A DNA stretch of 64,000 bases from Muribaculaceae bacterium (lineage in GTDB: Bacteria; Bacteroidota; Bacteroidia; Bacteroidales; Muribaculaceae). The stretch spans positions 18,932 through 82,931 of the forward strand of contig JAIDSL010000099.1 of assembly GCA_029061255.1 (NCBI GenBank). The letters are read 5' to 3'. Shown in pieces: positions 44,866 through 54,164 of this stretch. Below the pieces are notes generated by a model. The model searched no databases. It was not told the DNA's origin and saw nothing but the letters and a program-made list of their open reading frames with translations. Within the stretch, counting starts at the first letter, position 1. Every line of letters starts with the position of its first letter. The position numbers and the translations under genes were made by a program.

Positions 44866-45714
44866 TTAACCGTTGTCTTCTGCGGAATTCTGCGTGTTAA
44901 TATTAGCCACATCGGGAAGTGTGGCTTCTTCAAGGTCTTCTCCGTCGTCTTCAAGTGCGCCATGGCGTGAAATCGCTTTGTTTCTACGAGATGCAACAAT
45001 CTGGCTTTTGAATTTGACGGAAATAGTATCGTATGTATTCCAGCCCTTTGCCGGCAATACATTGCGGTAGGCAGCCATTATGGCAGCTTTTTTTTCATCA
45101 AGACGTGTGGAATCACCGAAGTTGATCACGTGTCCCTGCAGTCTTGGAATAATTATAAGGTCGTTGGGACCATCTATCTTGTAAGCGGCTATCAGCGGAC
45201 TCAGTTCAGGATCTGCTCCTGCATATCTGATCACTGATAGCGCTGATGAGATGCATCCTTCATATTTTTCCGGAGCTATAAGCACAGGAACATCAATGAA
45301 GAACTCAGCGTCAGCTTTGATTCGCTTGCCGTAGCGGTTGATATAGAAGCTGCGTCCTTTATCTGTGAATACACGCACTTCTGCCTTGATTGGGGTGATC
45401 GTGATACGTAAGCGGCTATCGGGATTTATAGAGCACTCCACCGATTCGAAGTTGGAGAATGTGCTTAGATAGTCTTCAAGCTGCTTTAGATTGATATTTT
45501 CGATAGTCTCCCCTTTCAATTTATGTCCGTATTTGGCAAGCTGGGAGTTCACTCCTTGTCGAAGCACGCTGTCCGGAAGTGTATTCCCGATTATGCGGAG
45601 GTCGATGCCGGGGCAGATCCGTTTGGAATTCTCCTCATGCACGAACGCGAAGGCAAATGCCACGTATCCAAGCAGCACGACACATAAGACGATTTTGAAG
45701 ATTGTCTTCCACAT
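44866..45714 (-). CDS. ftsQ: Cell division protein FtsQ
   Basis: Bitopic division protein, 282 residues. One N-terminal helix (IFKIVLCVVLLGYVAFAFAFV) is followed by a periplasmic POTRA-like domain (ICPGIDLRIIGNTLPDSVLRQGVNSQLAKYG) and a beta domain with KAEVRVFTDKGRSFYINRYGKRI. Sequence is weakly conserved in this family, so the call rests on topology, the POTRA segment and its place between murC and ftsA. Confidence 0.9.
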   Translation of the reverse strand: MWKTIFKIVLCVVLLGYVAFAFAFVHEENSKRICPGIDLRIIGNTLPDSVLRQGVNSQLAKYGHKLKGETIENINLKQLEDYLSTFSNFESVECSINPDSRLRITITPIKAEVRVFTDKGRSFYINRYGKRIKADAEFFIDVPVLIAPEKYEGCISSALSVIRYAGADPELSPLIAAYKIDGPNDLIIIPRLQGHVINFGDSTRLDEKKAAIMAAYRNVLPAKGWNTYDTISVKFKSQIVASRRNKAISRHGALEDDGEDLEEATLPDVANINTQNSAEDNG

Positions 45715-45766
45715 ATATCTCTAATCCTCTATCCCTTTTTTTTGTGTTTATATAACAATTTACATA

Positions 45767-47164
45767 TCAATCATTTGCAATGATGATATGGCATATTTCG
45801 GGCAACAAGACATTAAGATCTGCCGCGCCGAGAGTCATAAGCACTTCAAAATTACTATTTTTTATCAAATTAAGCAAATTTTTTCGCTCGCAAAATTCTT
45901 TATTTTTGCATTTGACGTCATTTAGCACCATTTGAGAGTCTACTCCGGGAATCGGTTTTTCCCTTGCCGGATAGATTTCTGTCATGATCAGACGGTCGGC
46001 TGCTGAGAGTGCTTCTGCAAACTCGGGGGCGAAGTCGCGGGTGCGTGTGTAGAGGTGTGGCTGGAAAATCACAGCGATTTCCTTGCCCGGATATAATTTC
46101 CTCACAGATTCGATGGATGCTTTCACTTCTGCAGGTGAGTGTGCGTAGTCGTCGATGACGGCTGTGGTGCTCTCTGTCACCCCATCAAGCCATATCTGGA
46201 AGCGTCGTTCGGCTCCTTTGAATGTCTCCAACCCTTTTTTTATCTCTTCAGGAGTGGCACCTGCATGCCAAGAGGCAGCTGCTGCGGCCACTGAATTATC
46301 GATATTTATTTCGACAGGAACACCAAGACTGACATCATAGATATCTGTTTCAGGTCCGTGGATATCTATAGTCAGCGATCCGGTTCCCCATCTCACATTG
46401 TCCGCATACCAATCACCTCTTTTTTCTCCGCGGTGGCCGCTGTATGTTTCCAAGGTCACATTCTTCCCAATGCGGGGTATCAGTTTAAGCCCGGTGTGCA
46501 TGATAAGGAAACCTCCGGGGCGGATCAACGAAGTAAAATGAGCAAAGCCCTCAAGGTATCCCTCCTCGTCGCCATAGATGTCAAGATGATCCGGATCAGT
46601 CGATGTCACTACTGCAAGCCAAGGGTGCAGCTTATGAAACGACCGGTCATACTCATCTGCCTCAATCACTGAATATCGGCTGCCCCTCGATATCATGAGA
46701 TTGCTCCCGGTATTGCGTAAGATTCCTCCCAGGAATGCGTTACATCCCCCTTTGGTCAGATCCAAGATCCATGCTGTCATTGAAGACGTGGTGGTCTTTC
46801 CGTGCGATCCGGAAATGCATATGCCGTCAGTATCAGCTGTAATCAACCCAAGTACCGCTGCACGCTTCACAGGAGTGAATCCGAGCCTGCGGAATTCGCA
46901 AAGTATACGGTTGTCGTCGCCTACTGCCGGAGTATACACTACGAGTGTATCTTCAGGACTTTTCATATCCGCAGGAATAAGCTCCGGGTCATCATTGAAG
47001 ACAATCTCCGCCCCTTCTTTCCGAAGTGAGTCTGTCAGCTGTGTCGATGTCCGGTCATATCCGGCTATTCGGCACCCTTTTGAAAGAAAATATCTCACGA
47101 GGTTGGCCATGCCGATCCCTCCGGCTCCTACGAAATATATATTTTTGGGTATTTTTATATTCAT
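45767..47164 (-). CDS. murC: UDP-N-acetylmuramate-L-alanine ligase MurC
   Basis: Adds the first amino acid of the peptidoglycan stem peptide. 465 residues. FVGAGGIGMANLVRYFLSKG opens the UDP-binding domain, CISGSHGKTTTSSMTAWIL is the ATP loop and IDDYAHSPAEVKASIESVRKLYPGKEIAVIFQPHLYTRT-type sequence marks the C-terminal domain. Ends ten bases or so from an A/T repeat and 52 bases before ftsQ. Confidence 0.97.
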   Translation of the reverse strand: MNIKIPKNIYFVGAGGIGMANLVRYFLSKGCRIAGYDRTSTQLTDSLRKEGAEIVFNDDPELIPADMKSPEDTLVVYTPAVGDDNRILCEFRRLGFTPVKRAAVLGLITADTDGICISGSHGKTTTSSMTAWILDLTKGGCNAFLGGILRNTGSNLMISRGSRYSVIEADEYDRSFHKLHPWLAVVTSTDPDHLDIYGDEEGYLEGFAHFTSLIRPGGFLIMHTGLKLIPRIGKNVTLETYSGHRGEKRGDWYADNVRWGTGSLTIDIHGPETDIYDVSLGVPVEINIDNSVAAAAASWHAGATPEEIKKGLETFKGAERRFQIWLDGVTESTTAVIDDYAHSPAEVKASIESVRKLYPGKEIAVIFQPHLYTRTRDFAPEFAEALSAADRLIMTEIYPAREKPIPGVDSQMVLNDVKCKNKEFCERKNLLNLIKNSNFEVLMTLGAADLNVLLPEICHIIIAND

Positions 47165-47213
47165 AATTAATTATGCATTTTTGTTTTTAGCTTGATTGCA
47201 GCTAATTATGCAT
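47162..47213. repeat. AATTATGCAT-type repeats between murG and murC (copy B)
   Basis: Two arms, TAATTAATTATGCAT near 47165-47179 and CTAATTATGCATTC at 47202-47215, flank a short spacer. The second supplies the last codons and stop of murG (Asn-Ala-stop). Confidence 0.65.
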
Positions 47214-48309
47214 TCTGGATTATCTTCACTATCTCGTCCACAATCTTTTCGTCTGATTCAGGGAGAGCAAGTTTTTTAATTTCTATACTCATTTCCGTCA
47301 GTTTGTTTTTGTCGTGGATGATGCTGATGATTTCATCGACAAGTTTCTCGCGGGCATCTGCATCCTTGACGAGTATTGCTGCACCTTTGTCAGAGAGTGC
47401 CCGTGCATTTTTAGTCTGGTGATCTTCCGCCACATTAGGGCTCGGCACGAGTATGCAGGGTTTTCCAAGCAGTTCAAGCTCGCTTATAGAGCCTGCCCCA
47501 GCCCTTGACACCACAAGGTCGGCTGCAGCGTATGCTGCAGCCATATCAGATATGAACTTGGTGACCACAACTCCTTTGAGATTCTTGACGGCTGTGATAC
47601 CACGGTCGCCGAAATTCTTTCCCGTTTGCCAGATCACTTGAATTCCTTCCTCATTTAGTCGCTTAATACCTGCCTCCATGCTTTCGTTGAGGGTAAGGGC
47701 TCCAAGGCTACCCCCTACTACAAGCACTGTCGGTAGATTTGGATTAAGTCCGAATCGCTCCTTGGCTTTCTGCGGTGAAATTGTATTTGATAGAAGATCC
47801 TTGCGTACTGGATTGCCGGTCAAGACTATTTTTTCTGCAGGGAAGAACCTTTCAAGATCCGGATATGCTACGCATATCTTCTTTGCTTTCTTGGCAAGCA
47901 GTTTGTTGGTCACTCCGGCATATGAATTCTGCTCTTGTAGCAGGGTCGGCACCCCTGCCCTTTGCGCGGCTTTCAAGGTCGGTCCGGAACAATATCCCCC
48001 AACTCCAACTGCAATGTCTGGTTTGAAATCTGCCACAATCTTCCGTGCCATCGCTATAGAGCGGCGTAGCTTAAGCAGCACACCAAAATTTTTGAAGAGG
48101 TTTTTGCGGTTGAATCCCGCTACCGGGAGACCTTTTATCTCGTAGCCGGCCGCCGGCACTCTCTCCATTTCCATTCTGTTGTCGGCTCCTACGAAAAGTA
48201 TTTCGGCATTAAGGCGAGTCTTGAGTGCATTGGCTATGCTGAGGGCCGGGAAGATATGCCCTCCGGTCCCTCCGCCGCTTATAAGGATTCTGTATCTATC
48301 TTTTTTCAT
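47206..48309 (-). CDS. murG: Undecaprenyl-PP-MurNAc-pentapeptide GlcNAc transferase MurG
   Basis: Makes lipid II from lipid I on the inner face of the membrane. The start at 48309 (MKKDRYRILISGGGTGGHIFPALSIA) places the G-loop at the N-terminus; the longer frame adds a threonine/proline-rich stretch unlike the family. Other motifs: VGVGGYCSGPTLKAA, GGSLGALTLNE and the donor-binding VVSRAGAGSISELELLGKPCILVPSP. 367 residues. The C-terminus ends within an A/T repeat. Confidence 0.96.
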   Translation of the reverse strand: MKKDRYRILISGGGTGGHIFPALSIANALKTRLNAEILFVGADNRMEMERVPAAGYEIKGLPVAGFNRKNLFKNFGVLLKLRRSIAMARKIVADFKPDIAVGVGGYCSGPTLKAAQRAGVPTLLQEQNSYAGVTNKLLAKKAKKICVAYPDLERFFPAEKIVLTGNPVRKDLLSNTISPQKAKERFGLNPNLPTVLVVGGSLGALTLNESMEAGIKRLNEEGIQVIWQTGKNFGDRGITAVKNLKGVVVTKFISDMAAAYAAADLVVSRAGAGSISELELLGKPCILVPSPNVAEDHQTKNARALSDKGAAILVKDADAREKLVDEIISIIHDKNKLTEMSIEIKKLALPESDEKIVDEIVKIIQNA

Positions 48310-48349
48310 TTTGGGTTGTGGTGTTTTGATGTGTGGAGTTGTGGTGTGC

Positions 48350-49732
48350 TTAATTGTCGGCGGAGGCATTGATGGCGCTGAGGTCATCCCCAAGGTGCTG
48401 GGCCTCTACATTGTCGCGGTCTGATTTTCCTTCCTTCTGGCGAGTTGCATGGCGTGATACAGATAGCATTATGCCAATGGCTGCGCTCATAACGAGTACT
48501 GATGTCCCACCTTTGGATATCAGTGGTAATGGTTGTCCCGATACAGGGAAAAGACCTGTGACGATAGCCATATGCACAAGTGCCTGGAATACTATAAGGA
48601 TAGCACATCCAAGTATGAGGAATGCAGGAAGCGCTCTGCTTAGATTGTAGGCCACATAACCCGCTCGGGCGAGTAGCAGAAGATATAGCACCATAAGGAA
48701 GATTCCTCCTATCAGTCCGCTTTCCTCAATGACTATACTATAGATATAATCGGAGAAAGCAAGCGGAAGGCGTACGCTTTCGCGTGAGTTGCCGAAGCCT
48801 TTGCCTACGACTCCGCCACGTGCCTGGGCAAGCTTTGCCATTATGACTTGGCGATTCTCATCGGTCAACTCATCTTCGGGATGAACACCCTTAAGGAATC
48901 TGACCACGCGGTTTACTTGAGTCTGTGATCCAAGTCCATGTTCTCCTCCTGATGGGGAGCTCACCTGCTCCGTTTGTCCTACTTTGTCGAATTCCGACGA
49001 CCTGTTGATTACTTTCGTACACACATAGAACATTCCGAACAGGACTCCATATATTCCGATTACGATGACTATCTTTCTCAACGGTATGCCGCAGATCAAA
49101 AACATAGATACACTCACTACCATTACCAGGAGCGTATTGGTCAGGCCATTTAGTGCCAACAGACCACCAAATGCAGCTACGACGATAGCAGAATATACAA
49201 TTCCGGATGTCTTCACGTCGTGGCGCTTTTGGCTTTTTGCAAGGATGGCGGCAAGCCATATGATTACTGTAAGTTTCACTATCTCAGGCGGCTGCACTGT
49301 GAAGGGCCCGAGCATAAAAGCACGTTGCGCTCCGTTGATTTCCACACCCATAAAAGTTGAGTAGGCAAGCGCAAGCCACGATAAGACACCGATTACTCCT
49401 GCAAAACGCGTGATGTAGCCGTAGTGAGTGCGTTGAATTAGATATAACAGCACAAAGCCAATGCCGAGAAACATTCCATGGCGTATGAGTGGGGCATAGA
49501 CATTTGTGCTCACTACTTCAGCAGCTGAGGCGCTATAAAGTTCTATGATGGAGATCACCACCAGCAATATATAGATGCCCCAGATATATGGGTCACTTTT
49601 CAGAGTGGTGACTACTGCTTCGCTCTTTTTCCGGGATACCTTTTTCCCCTTTCCTGAGACCCGTTCTGATTCTACGGGCACTCCTCCTATCGATTCGCGG
49701 ATGTAGAGTCCGCTTTGGTCGTTTTGTCCCAT
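48350..49732 (-). CDS. ftsW: Lipid II polymerase FtsW (SEDS family)
   Basis: Ten-helix SEDS glycosyltransferase for septal peptidoglycan, working with FtsI. 460 residues including a basic N-terminal cytoplasmic region of about 45 residues. Family segments: INGAQRAFMLGPFTVQPPEIVKLTVIIWLA, the large extracellular loop with ARGGVVGKGFGNSRESVRLPLAFSDYIYSIVIEESGLIGG, and PVSGQPLPLISKGGTSVL. RodA is related, but the dcw position settles FtsW. Confidence 0.96.
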   Translation of the reverse strand: MGQNDQSGLYIRESIGGVPVESERVSGKGKKVSRKKSEAVVTTLKSDPYIWGIYILLVVISIIELYSASAAEVVSTNVYAPLIRHGMFLGIGFVLLYLIQRTHYGYITRFAGVIGVLSWLALAYSTFMGVEINGAQRAFMLGPFTVQPPEIVKLTVIIWLAAILAKSQKRHDVKTSGIVYSAIVVAAFGGLLALNGLTNTLLVMVVSVSMFLICGIPLRKIVIVIGIYGVLFGMFYVCTKVINRSSEFDKVGQTEQVSSPSGGEHGLGSQTQVNRVVRFLKGVHPEDELTDENRQVIMAKLAQARGGVVGKGFGNSRESVRLPLAFSDYIYSIVIEESGLIGGIFLMVLYLLLLARAGYVAYNLSRALPAFLILGCAILIVFQALVHMAIVTGLFPVSGQPLPLISKGGTSVLVMSAAIGIMLSVSRHATRQKEGKSDRDNVEAQHLGDDLSAINASADN

Positions 49733-49787
49733 TGAGATTTATTTATTCTCTATTCGATTACTTGGTTTTTTTGACCGTTCACTCTTA

Positions 49788-51149
49788 TTAAAGTTCATTT
49801 ACAGCATCTTTGAACTTGCGTCCCCTGTCTTCATAACTCTTGAAGAGGTCGAAGCTTGCACAGCAGGGAGATAGAAGCACGGTGTCGCCCTCTTTGGCAA
49901 GTTCTCGGCAAGCAGCCACTGCCTCAGCAAGAGAATGGCAGTCGCGTATTTCCTTCCCTTCGGCTGAGAAGAAGTCGAGGAGTTTAGTATTGTCCTTGCC
50001 CATGCAGACGATAGCCTTTACCTTTTCTCTTACAAGGGGAAGGATTTCGCTATAGTCATTGCCTTTGTCTTTGCCGCCGAGAATGAGCACCACAGGAGTC
50101 CGCATACTGTCGAGGGCATACCATGTGGAGTTTACGTTGGTGGCTTTTGAGTCGTTGATCCAGCGCACTCCGTCAAGTTCGCGCACAAATTCAAGCCTGT
50201 GTTCCACAGCCTCAAAATCTCCCAAGGCTTCCCTGATGGTATCGCTCTTGATTGAAAGCAGACTTGCTGATATGCCTGCAGCCATGGAGTTGTAGAGATT
50301 GTGACGCCCCTGTAGGGAAATCCGATCACGTGGGATGTCCCATGTCTCTCCGGGAATCTCAAAGTGTACGATTCCTTCTTCGTCTTCCCAAGCCACAGAT
50401 TCCGGCTCATATGTGTCGGAAAATGGCATAAGGCTTGCTTCTGTCTGGAGTGCCTTGACCTGAGCGGTGACTATTGGATCGCCAAGCCAGTAGACGAAAT
50501 AGTCGTCAGGCTCTTGGTTGCGGGCAATGCGGAATTTTGCGCGTGTATAGTTCTCCATCTTATGGTCGTAGCGGTCCATATGGTCCGGCGTGATATTGAG
50601 CATCACCGCAATATTCGCTTTGAACTCATACATATTCTCAAGCTGGAAACTCGATAGCTCGATCACATATATATCGTGTGGCTCCTCTGCCACTTGGAGC
50701 GCGAGGCTTTTGCCTACATTTCCGGCAAGCCCGACATTGAGTCCGGCCTTGCACAGTATATGGTAGGTCAGCATGGTGGTAGTGGTTTTGCCGTTGGAGC
50801 CTGTGATGCACACCATCTTGGCGTCCGTAAACCATCCTGCAAATTCTATCTCTGAGAGAATAGGAATGCCTGCTTCCTCCGCTTCTTTCACGAGAGGTGC
50901 AGTCGGTGGAATGCCAGGGCTTTTCACTATATAGTCGGCTGCAAGCACTCTCTTGCGGGAATGTCCGTTCTCTTCGAAAAGTATACCTCTGCGCAGCATT
51001 TGTGCACGGTATTTATCGGGTATAGGTCCGTTGTCGCTGACGAATACCTTCATGCCGATTGCTTCGCCGAGCACGGCTGCCCCGACGCCGCTTTCTCCCG
51101 CGCCGAGCACTATGAGTGTCTTGCCTTCGAAATCTTTCTGATTTTTCAT
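49788..51149 (-). CDS. murD: UDP-N-acetylmuramoylalanine-D-glutamate ligase MurD
   Basis: Adds D-glutamate to UDP-MurNAc-L-Ala. 453 residues. LIVLGAGESGVGAAVLGEAIG opens the N-domain, CITGSNGKTTTTMLTYHIL is the ATP loop, ELSSFQLE the metal/substrate segment, and WINDSKATNVNSTWYAL with LSPCCASFDLFKSYEDRG the C-terminal signatures. Complete. Confidence 0.97.
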   Translation of the reverse strand: MKNQKDFEGKTLIVLGAGESGVGAAVLGEAIGMKVFVSDNGPIPDKYRAQMLRRGILFEENGHSRKRVLAADYIVKSPGIPPTAPLVKEAEEAGIPILSEIEFAGWFTDAKMVCITGSNGKTTTTMLTYHILCKAGLNVGLAGNVGKSLALQVAEEPHDIYVIELSSFQLENMYEFKANIAVMLNITPDHMDRYDHKMENYTRAKFRIARNQEPDDYFVYWLGDPIVTAQVKALQTEASLMPFSDTYEPESVAWEDEEGIVHFEIPGETWDIPRDRISLQGRHNLYNSMAAGISASLLSIKSDTIREALGDFEAVEHRLEFVRELDGVRWINDSKATNVNSTWYALDSMRTPVVLILGGKDKGNDYSEILPLVREKVKAIVCMGKDNTKLLDFFSAEGKEIRDCHSLAEAVAACRELAKEGDTVLLSPCCASFDLFKSYEDRGRKFKDAVNEL

Positions 51150-51225
51150 TATGTCAGTATTAGCTCTTTTTCTTTTTAATATATTATCTTATTTCGCATA
51201 ACGTCCAACGTAAAACGTCCAACGT

Positions 51226-52593
51226 CTATCGTATCTTGAGAGTCACAAATGTAAGTGCTGCAAGGAGTATGCCGATGATCCAGAAGCGCACTACGATTTT
51301 TGATTCTGGTATAGGTTGCTTAGGGAAGTTGATCAGGCATTGTATGTTTGGGTCGCCTGCTTTCTGGAAATGATGATGTAGCGGTGTCATCTTGAAGATT
51401 CTCCTCCCCTGCCCGTATTTGCGCTTTGTCATCTTGAAATATGCCACTTGCATCACTACTGACAGGTCTTCAATGAAGAATATAAGGCAGAGGAGTGGAA
51501 TAAGAAGCTCCTTGCGGATAAGGATGGCGAATACTGCGAGTATACCGCCAAGCATCAGCGACCCGGTGTCTCCCATGAATACCTGTGCGGGGAATGCATT
51601 ATACCACAAGAAACCTACCAAAGCCCCGATGAAGGCAGCTGCATACACCACAAGCTCCTCCGACCCCGGGATATACATTATGTCGAGATAGCCTGAATAG
51701 ATCACATTGCCTCCAAGATAAGCCATCACGGCGAGTGCCACTCCGATTATTGCCGACGTGCCTGCGCAGAGTCCGTCAAGGCCGTCGGTGAGGTTTGCCC
51801 CGTTGCTGACGGCTGTCACTGCCACTATCACGACTATCACGAATATAATCCATCCGGCGGTGTGGGCTGCGTTTTCATTAGGAATCCAAGATGTCAGCCA
51901 TTGATAGTTGAAGTTATTGTTCTTTACGAAAGGAATCGTGGTCTCTGGCGTCTTGTAGACCTTCACCGGGTGGACAGTACGTTCCTGATCAGCCGTGTCA
52001 TATGAACTTGATGCCATCACCACTGTCGGTCCATCATGGGTGGAAGAGGTAATTGATGAAGCCATCGTGAGTTCTGTAAATGCTTCCTTTTCAGTGGTAA
52101 GAGGCACACTGCTCATCTTTATTTCAGGCGAAAGCCACATGGTGAGTCCTACAAGCAGGCCAAGTCCTACCTGGCCGATGATTTTGTATTTTCCCTGCAG
52201 GCCATCCTTGTTGTGATATTTGATCTTCCTGTAGTCGTCGAGAAATCCTATGGCTCCGGTCCATAGGGTAGCCACGAGCATTAGAAGCATATAGATATTG
52301 GTAAGATTGCCGACAAGAAGACACGGCAACATGATCGAGATGATGATGATGATACCGCCCATGGTTGGGGTTCCGGTCTTTTTCATCTGCCCCTCGAGCC
52401 CAAGGTTGCGCACTACTTCTCCCACCTGCATTCTCTGCAGGCGGTCGATGATGCGGCGTCCGAACACGAGTGCTATCACCAGTGAGAGCGCGAATGTGAT
52501 TCCGGCACGGAAGGATATGTAGGTCATCAGATGCCGACCCGGGAAGTCAAAGGCACTGGAGCCCTGTAGGTAATCGAAAATGGCGTAAAACAT
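51226..52593 (-). CDS. mraY: Phospho-N-acetylmuramoyl-pentapeptide transferase MraY
   Basis: Polytopic enzyme making lipid I. 455 residues, about 95 more than E. coli MraY. The catalytic aspartates are present in FLDDYRK (119-120) and NLTDGLDGL (270, 273), and TPTMGGI is at 75-81. The extra length is an insertion at about 155-245, including a serine/threonine-rich run (ELTMASSITSSTHDGPTVVM) and PFVKNNNFNYQWLTSW. By topology it should be extracytoplasmic. Bacteroidota MraY proteins usually have part of this insertion; the Ser/Thr section is extra length beyond what I recall. Confidence 0.95.
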   Translation of the reverse strand: MFYAIFDYLQGSSAFDFPGRHLMTYISFRAGITFALSLVIALVFGRRIIDRLQRMQVGEVVRNLGLEGQMKKTGTPTMGGIIIIISIMLPCLLVGNLTNIYMLLMLVATLWTGAIGFLDDYRKIKYHNKDGLQGKYKIIGQVGLGLLVGLTMWLSPEIKMSSVPLTTEKEAFTELTMASSITSSTHDGPTVVMASSSYDTADQERTVHPVKVYKTPETTIPFVKNNNFNYQWLTSWIPNENAAHTAGWIIFVIVVIVAVTAVSNGANLTDGLDGLCAGTSAIIGVALAVMAYLGGNVIYSGYLDIMYIPGSEELVVYAAAFIGALVGFLWYNAFPAQVFMGDTGSLMLGGILAVFAILIRKELLIPLLCLIFFIEDLSVVMQVAYFKMTKRKYGQGRRIFKMTPLHHHFQKAGDPNIQCLINFPKQPIPESKIVVRFWIIGILLAALTFVTLKIR

Positions 52594-52604
52594 TTCTTCT
52601 TGGC

Positions 52605-52637
52605 TAATTATGCATTATGCACTATTAATTATGAATT
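52605..52637. repeat. AATTATGCAT-type repeat at the murE 3' end (copy C)
   Basis: TAATTATGCATTATGCAC then TATTAATTATGAATT. The element supplies the murE stop codon (TAA at 52629-52631). Confidence 0.7.
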
Positions 52638-54086
52638 GAAAAAGGTCTCTACTTCCTCCCTGTCGTCAAAATGATGGCGCACTCCTTTTATTTCCTGGTA
52701 GGGCTCGTGGCCTTTTCCTGCTATCAGCACCACTCCCCCTGCCGGGCATGTGGAGAGTGCTGTGCGTATTGCCTCGCGGCGGTCTGTGATGCAGAGCGTG
52801 CGTCGAAGTTCTTCTGCACTCAGCCCGGTCTTCATCATGGCTATGATATCTTCCGGCTCCTCGTCGCGAGGATTGTCGGATGTCAATATGAGCCTGTCTG
52901 AGCGGCAGGCGGCCTCTTGCGCCATCATCGGACGCTTGCCGTGGTCGCGGTTGCCTCCGGCCCCTACTACAGTGCATATATATCCCTCGCCTCCGAGCAC
53001 ATCGCGGATAGTGTCAAGCACATTGACCAGCGCATCAGGTGTGTGTGCATAGTCAACGATTGCTGTCACTCCTTCCGGGCTGCGGAATGTCTGGAAACGT
53101 CCTGCCACGGGCACAAGGCGGCTCATGTTGACAAGGATCTCATCCTTAGGAAGCCCTGAAAGGCAGGAAGCACCGTAGACGGCTGTAAGGTTGTAGGCAT
53201 TGAAGCGTCCGGTAAACTGCACTTCCACTTCTTTTCCATTCAGCGACAGCAGTGTGCCATCGAGCCTGCTCTCAACTACACGTCCGCGGAAGTCGGCGTC
53301 GCTGCGCAGTGAATATGTGTAGGTCTTGGCCTTGGTGTTCTGTATCATATAGCGTCCGGCCTTGTCGTCGATGTTGACAAGTGCAAATGCTGAGGAAGGA
53401 AGCATGTCGAAGAATGCCTTCTTTGCATTCATATAGTTTTCCACCGATCCATGGTAGTCGAGGTGGTCGCGGGTCAGATTGGAGAATATTCCTCCGGCAA
53501 ATTGCAGGCCGGCTATGCGTTTCTGTTGGGCAGCATGGCTTGACACTTCCATAAAAGCATACTCGCATCCTGCTTCCACCATCTCAGCCAGCAGACGGTT
53601 GAGTGTCAGTGGGTCTGGTGTAGTGTGGGTGGTGGGGATAGCGCGTGTGCCGACATAGTTGCATACGGTTGAGATCAATCCTGCTTCAAAACCCTCAAGG
53701 CGAGCCATTTCATATAGGAGTGTCGCAGTCGTTGTCTTGCCGTTGGTGCCGGTGACGCCCACAAGTTTCAGGCTCTGCGATGGATGTCCATACCACGCGG
53801 AAGCAAGCCGGCCGAGAGCGTCTGATGAGTCTTCCACACGAATATAGGTGATACCCGGCTCAAACTGGGCGGGCATGGTCTCACACACGATTGCTCCTAC
53901 GTGGGCGGAAGCCACGACCGGGATATACTTATGTCCGTCGGTGGTGACGCCACGTACAGCCACAAACATTCCTTCTTTCTGTGCCCTGCGCGAATCGCTC
54001 TCGAGTGCCACTATGTTTTTATCTACATCTCCCACTATTTCGAGAGGCTTGATATCATTGAGCAGTGTTGATAGTTTCGTAGTCAT
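52629..54086 (-). CDS. murE: UDP-MurNAc-tripeptide synthetase MurE
   Basis: Adds the third stem-peptide residue. 485 residues. ATP loop [18 protein letters not shown], substrate motif [13 protein letters not shown], and the DNPR motif in [14 protein letters not shown] that selects meso-diaminopimelate, the usual residue in Gram-negative bacteria. The ATG at 54086 follows ftsI after about 80 bases containing a degenerate heptamer repeat. Confidence 0.97.
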   Translation of the reverse strand: MTTKLSTLLNDIKPLEIVGDVDKNIVALESDSRRAQKEGMFVAVRGVTTDGHKYIPVVASAHVGAIVCETMPAQFEPGITYIRVEDSSDALGRLASAWYGHPSQSLKLVGVTGTNGKTTTATLLYEMARLEGFEAGLISTVCNYVGTRAIPTTHTTPDPLTLNRLLAEMVEAGCEYAFMEVSSHAAQQKRIAGLQFAGGIFSNLTRDHLDYHGSVENYMNAKKAFFDMLPSSAFALVNIDDKAGRYMIQNTKAKTYTYSLRSDADFRGRVVESRLDGTLLSLNGKEVEVQFTGRFNAYNLTAVYGASCLSGLPKDEILVNMSRLVPVAGRFQTFRSPEGVTAIVDYAHTPDALVNVLDTIRDVLGGEGYICTVVGAGGNRDHGKRPMMAQEAACRSDRLILTSDNPRDEEPEDIIAMMKTGLSAEELRRTLCITDRREAIRTALSTCPAGGVVLIAGKGHEPYQEIKGVRHHFDDREEVETFFNS

Positions 54087-54136
54087 ATATAATTTTTTCT
54101 ATTTTATCAGATTTAATCCCATCCCTCCAAATCCTA

Positions 54137-54163
54137 ACCTTACTCTTTACTCCTTACTCTTAA
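54137..54163. repeat. Degenerate ACTCTTT heptamer repeat between ftsI and murE
   Basis: About three to four units (ACTCTTT, ACTCCTT, ACTCTTA) of the same kind as the long tract at 61253-61378, ending just beyond the ftsI stop. Confidence 0.6.
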
Positions 54164-54164
54164 C

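Noticed and set aside
44859-45062. 68-residue N-terminal extension of FtsA
   Set aside because: It overlaps the ftsQ coding end in another frame and is not like FtsA; the family N-terminus starts at 44858.
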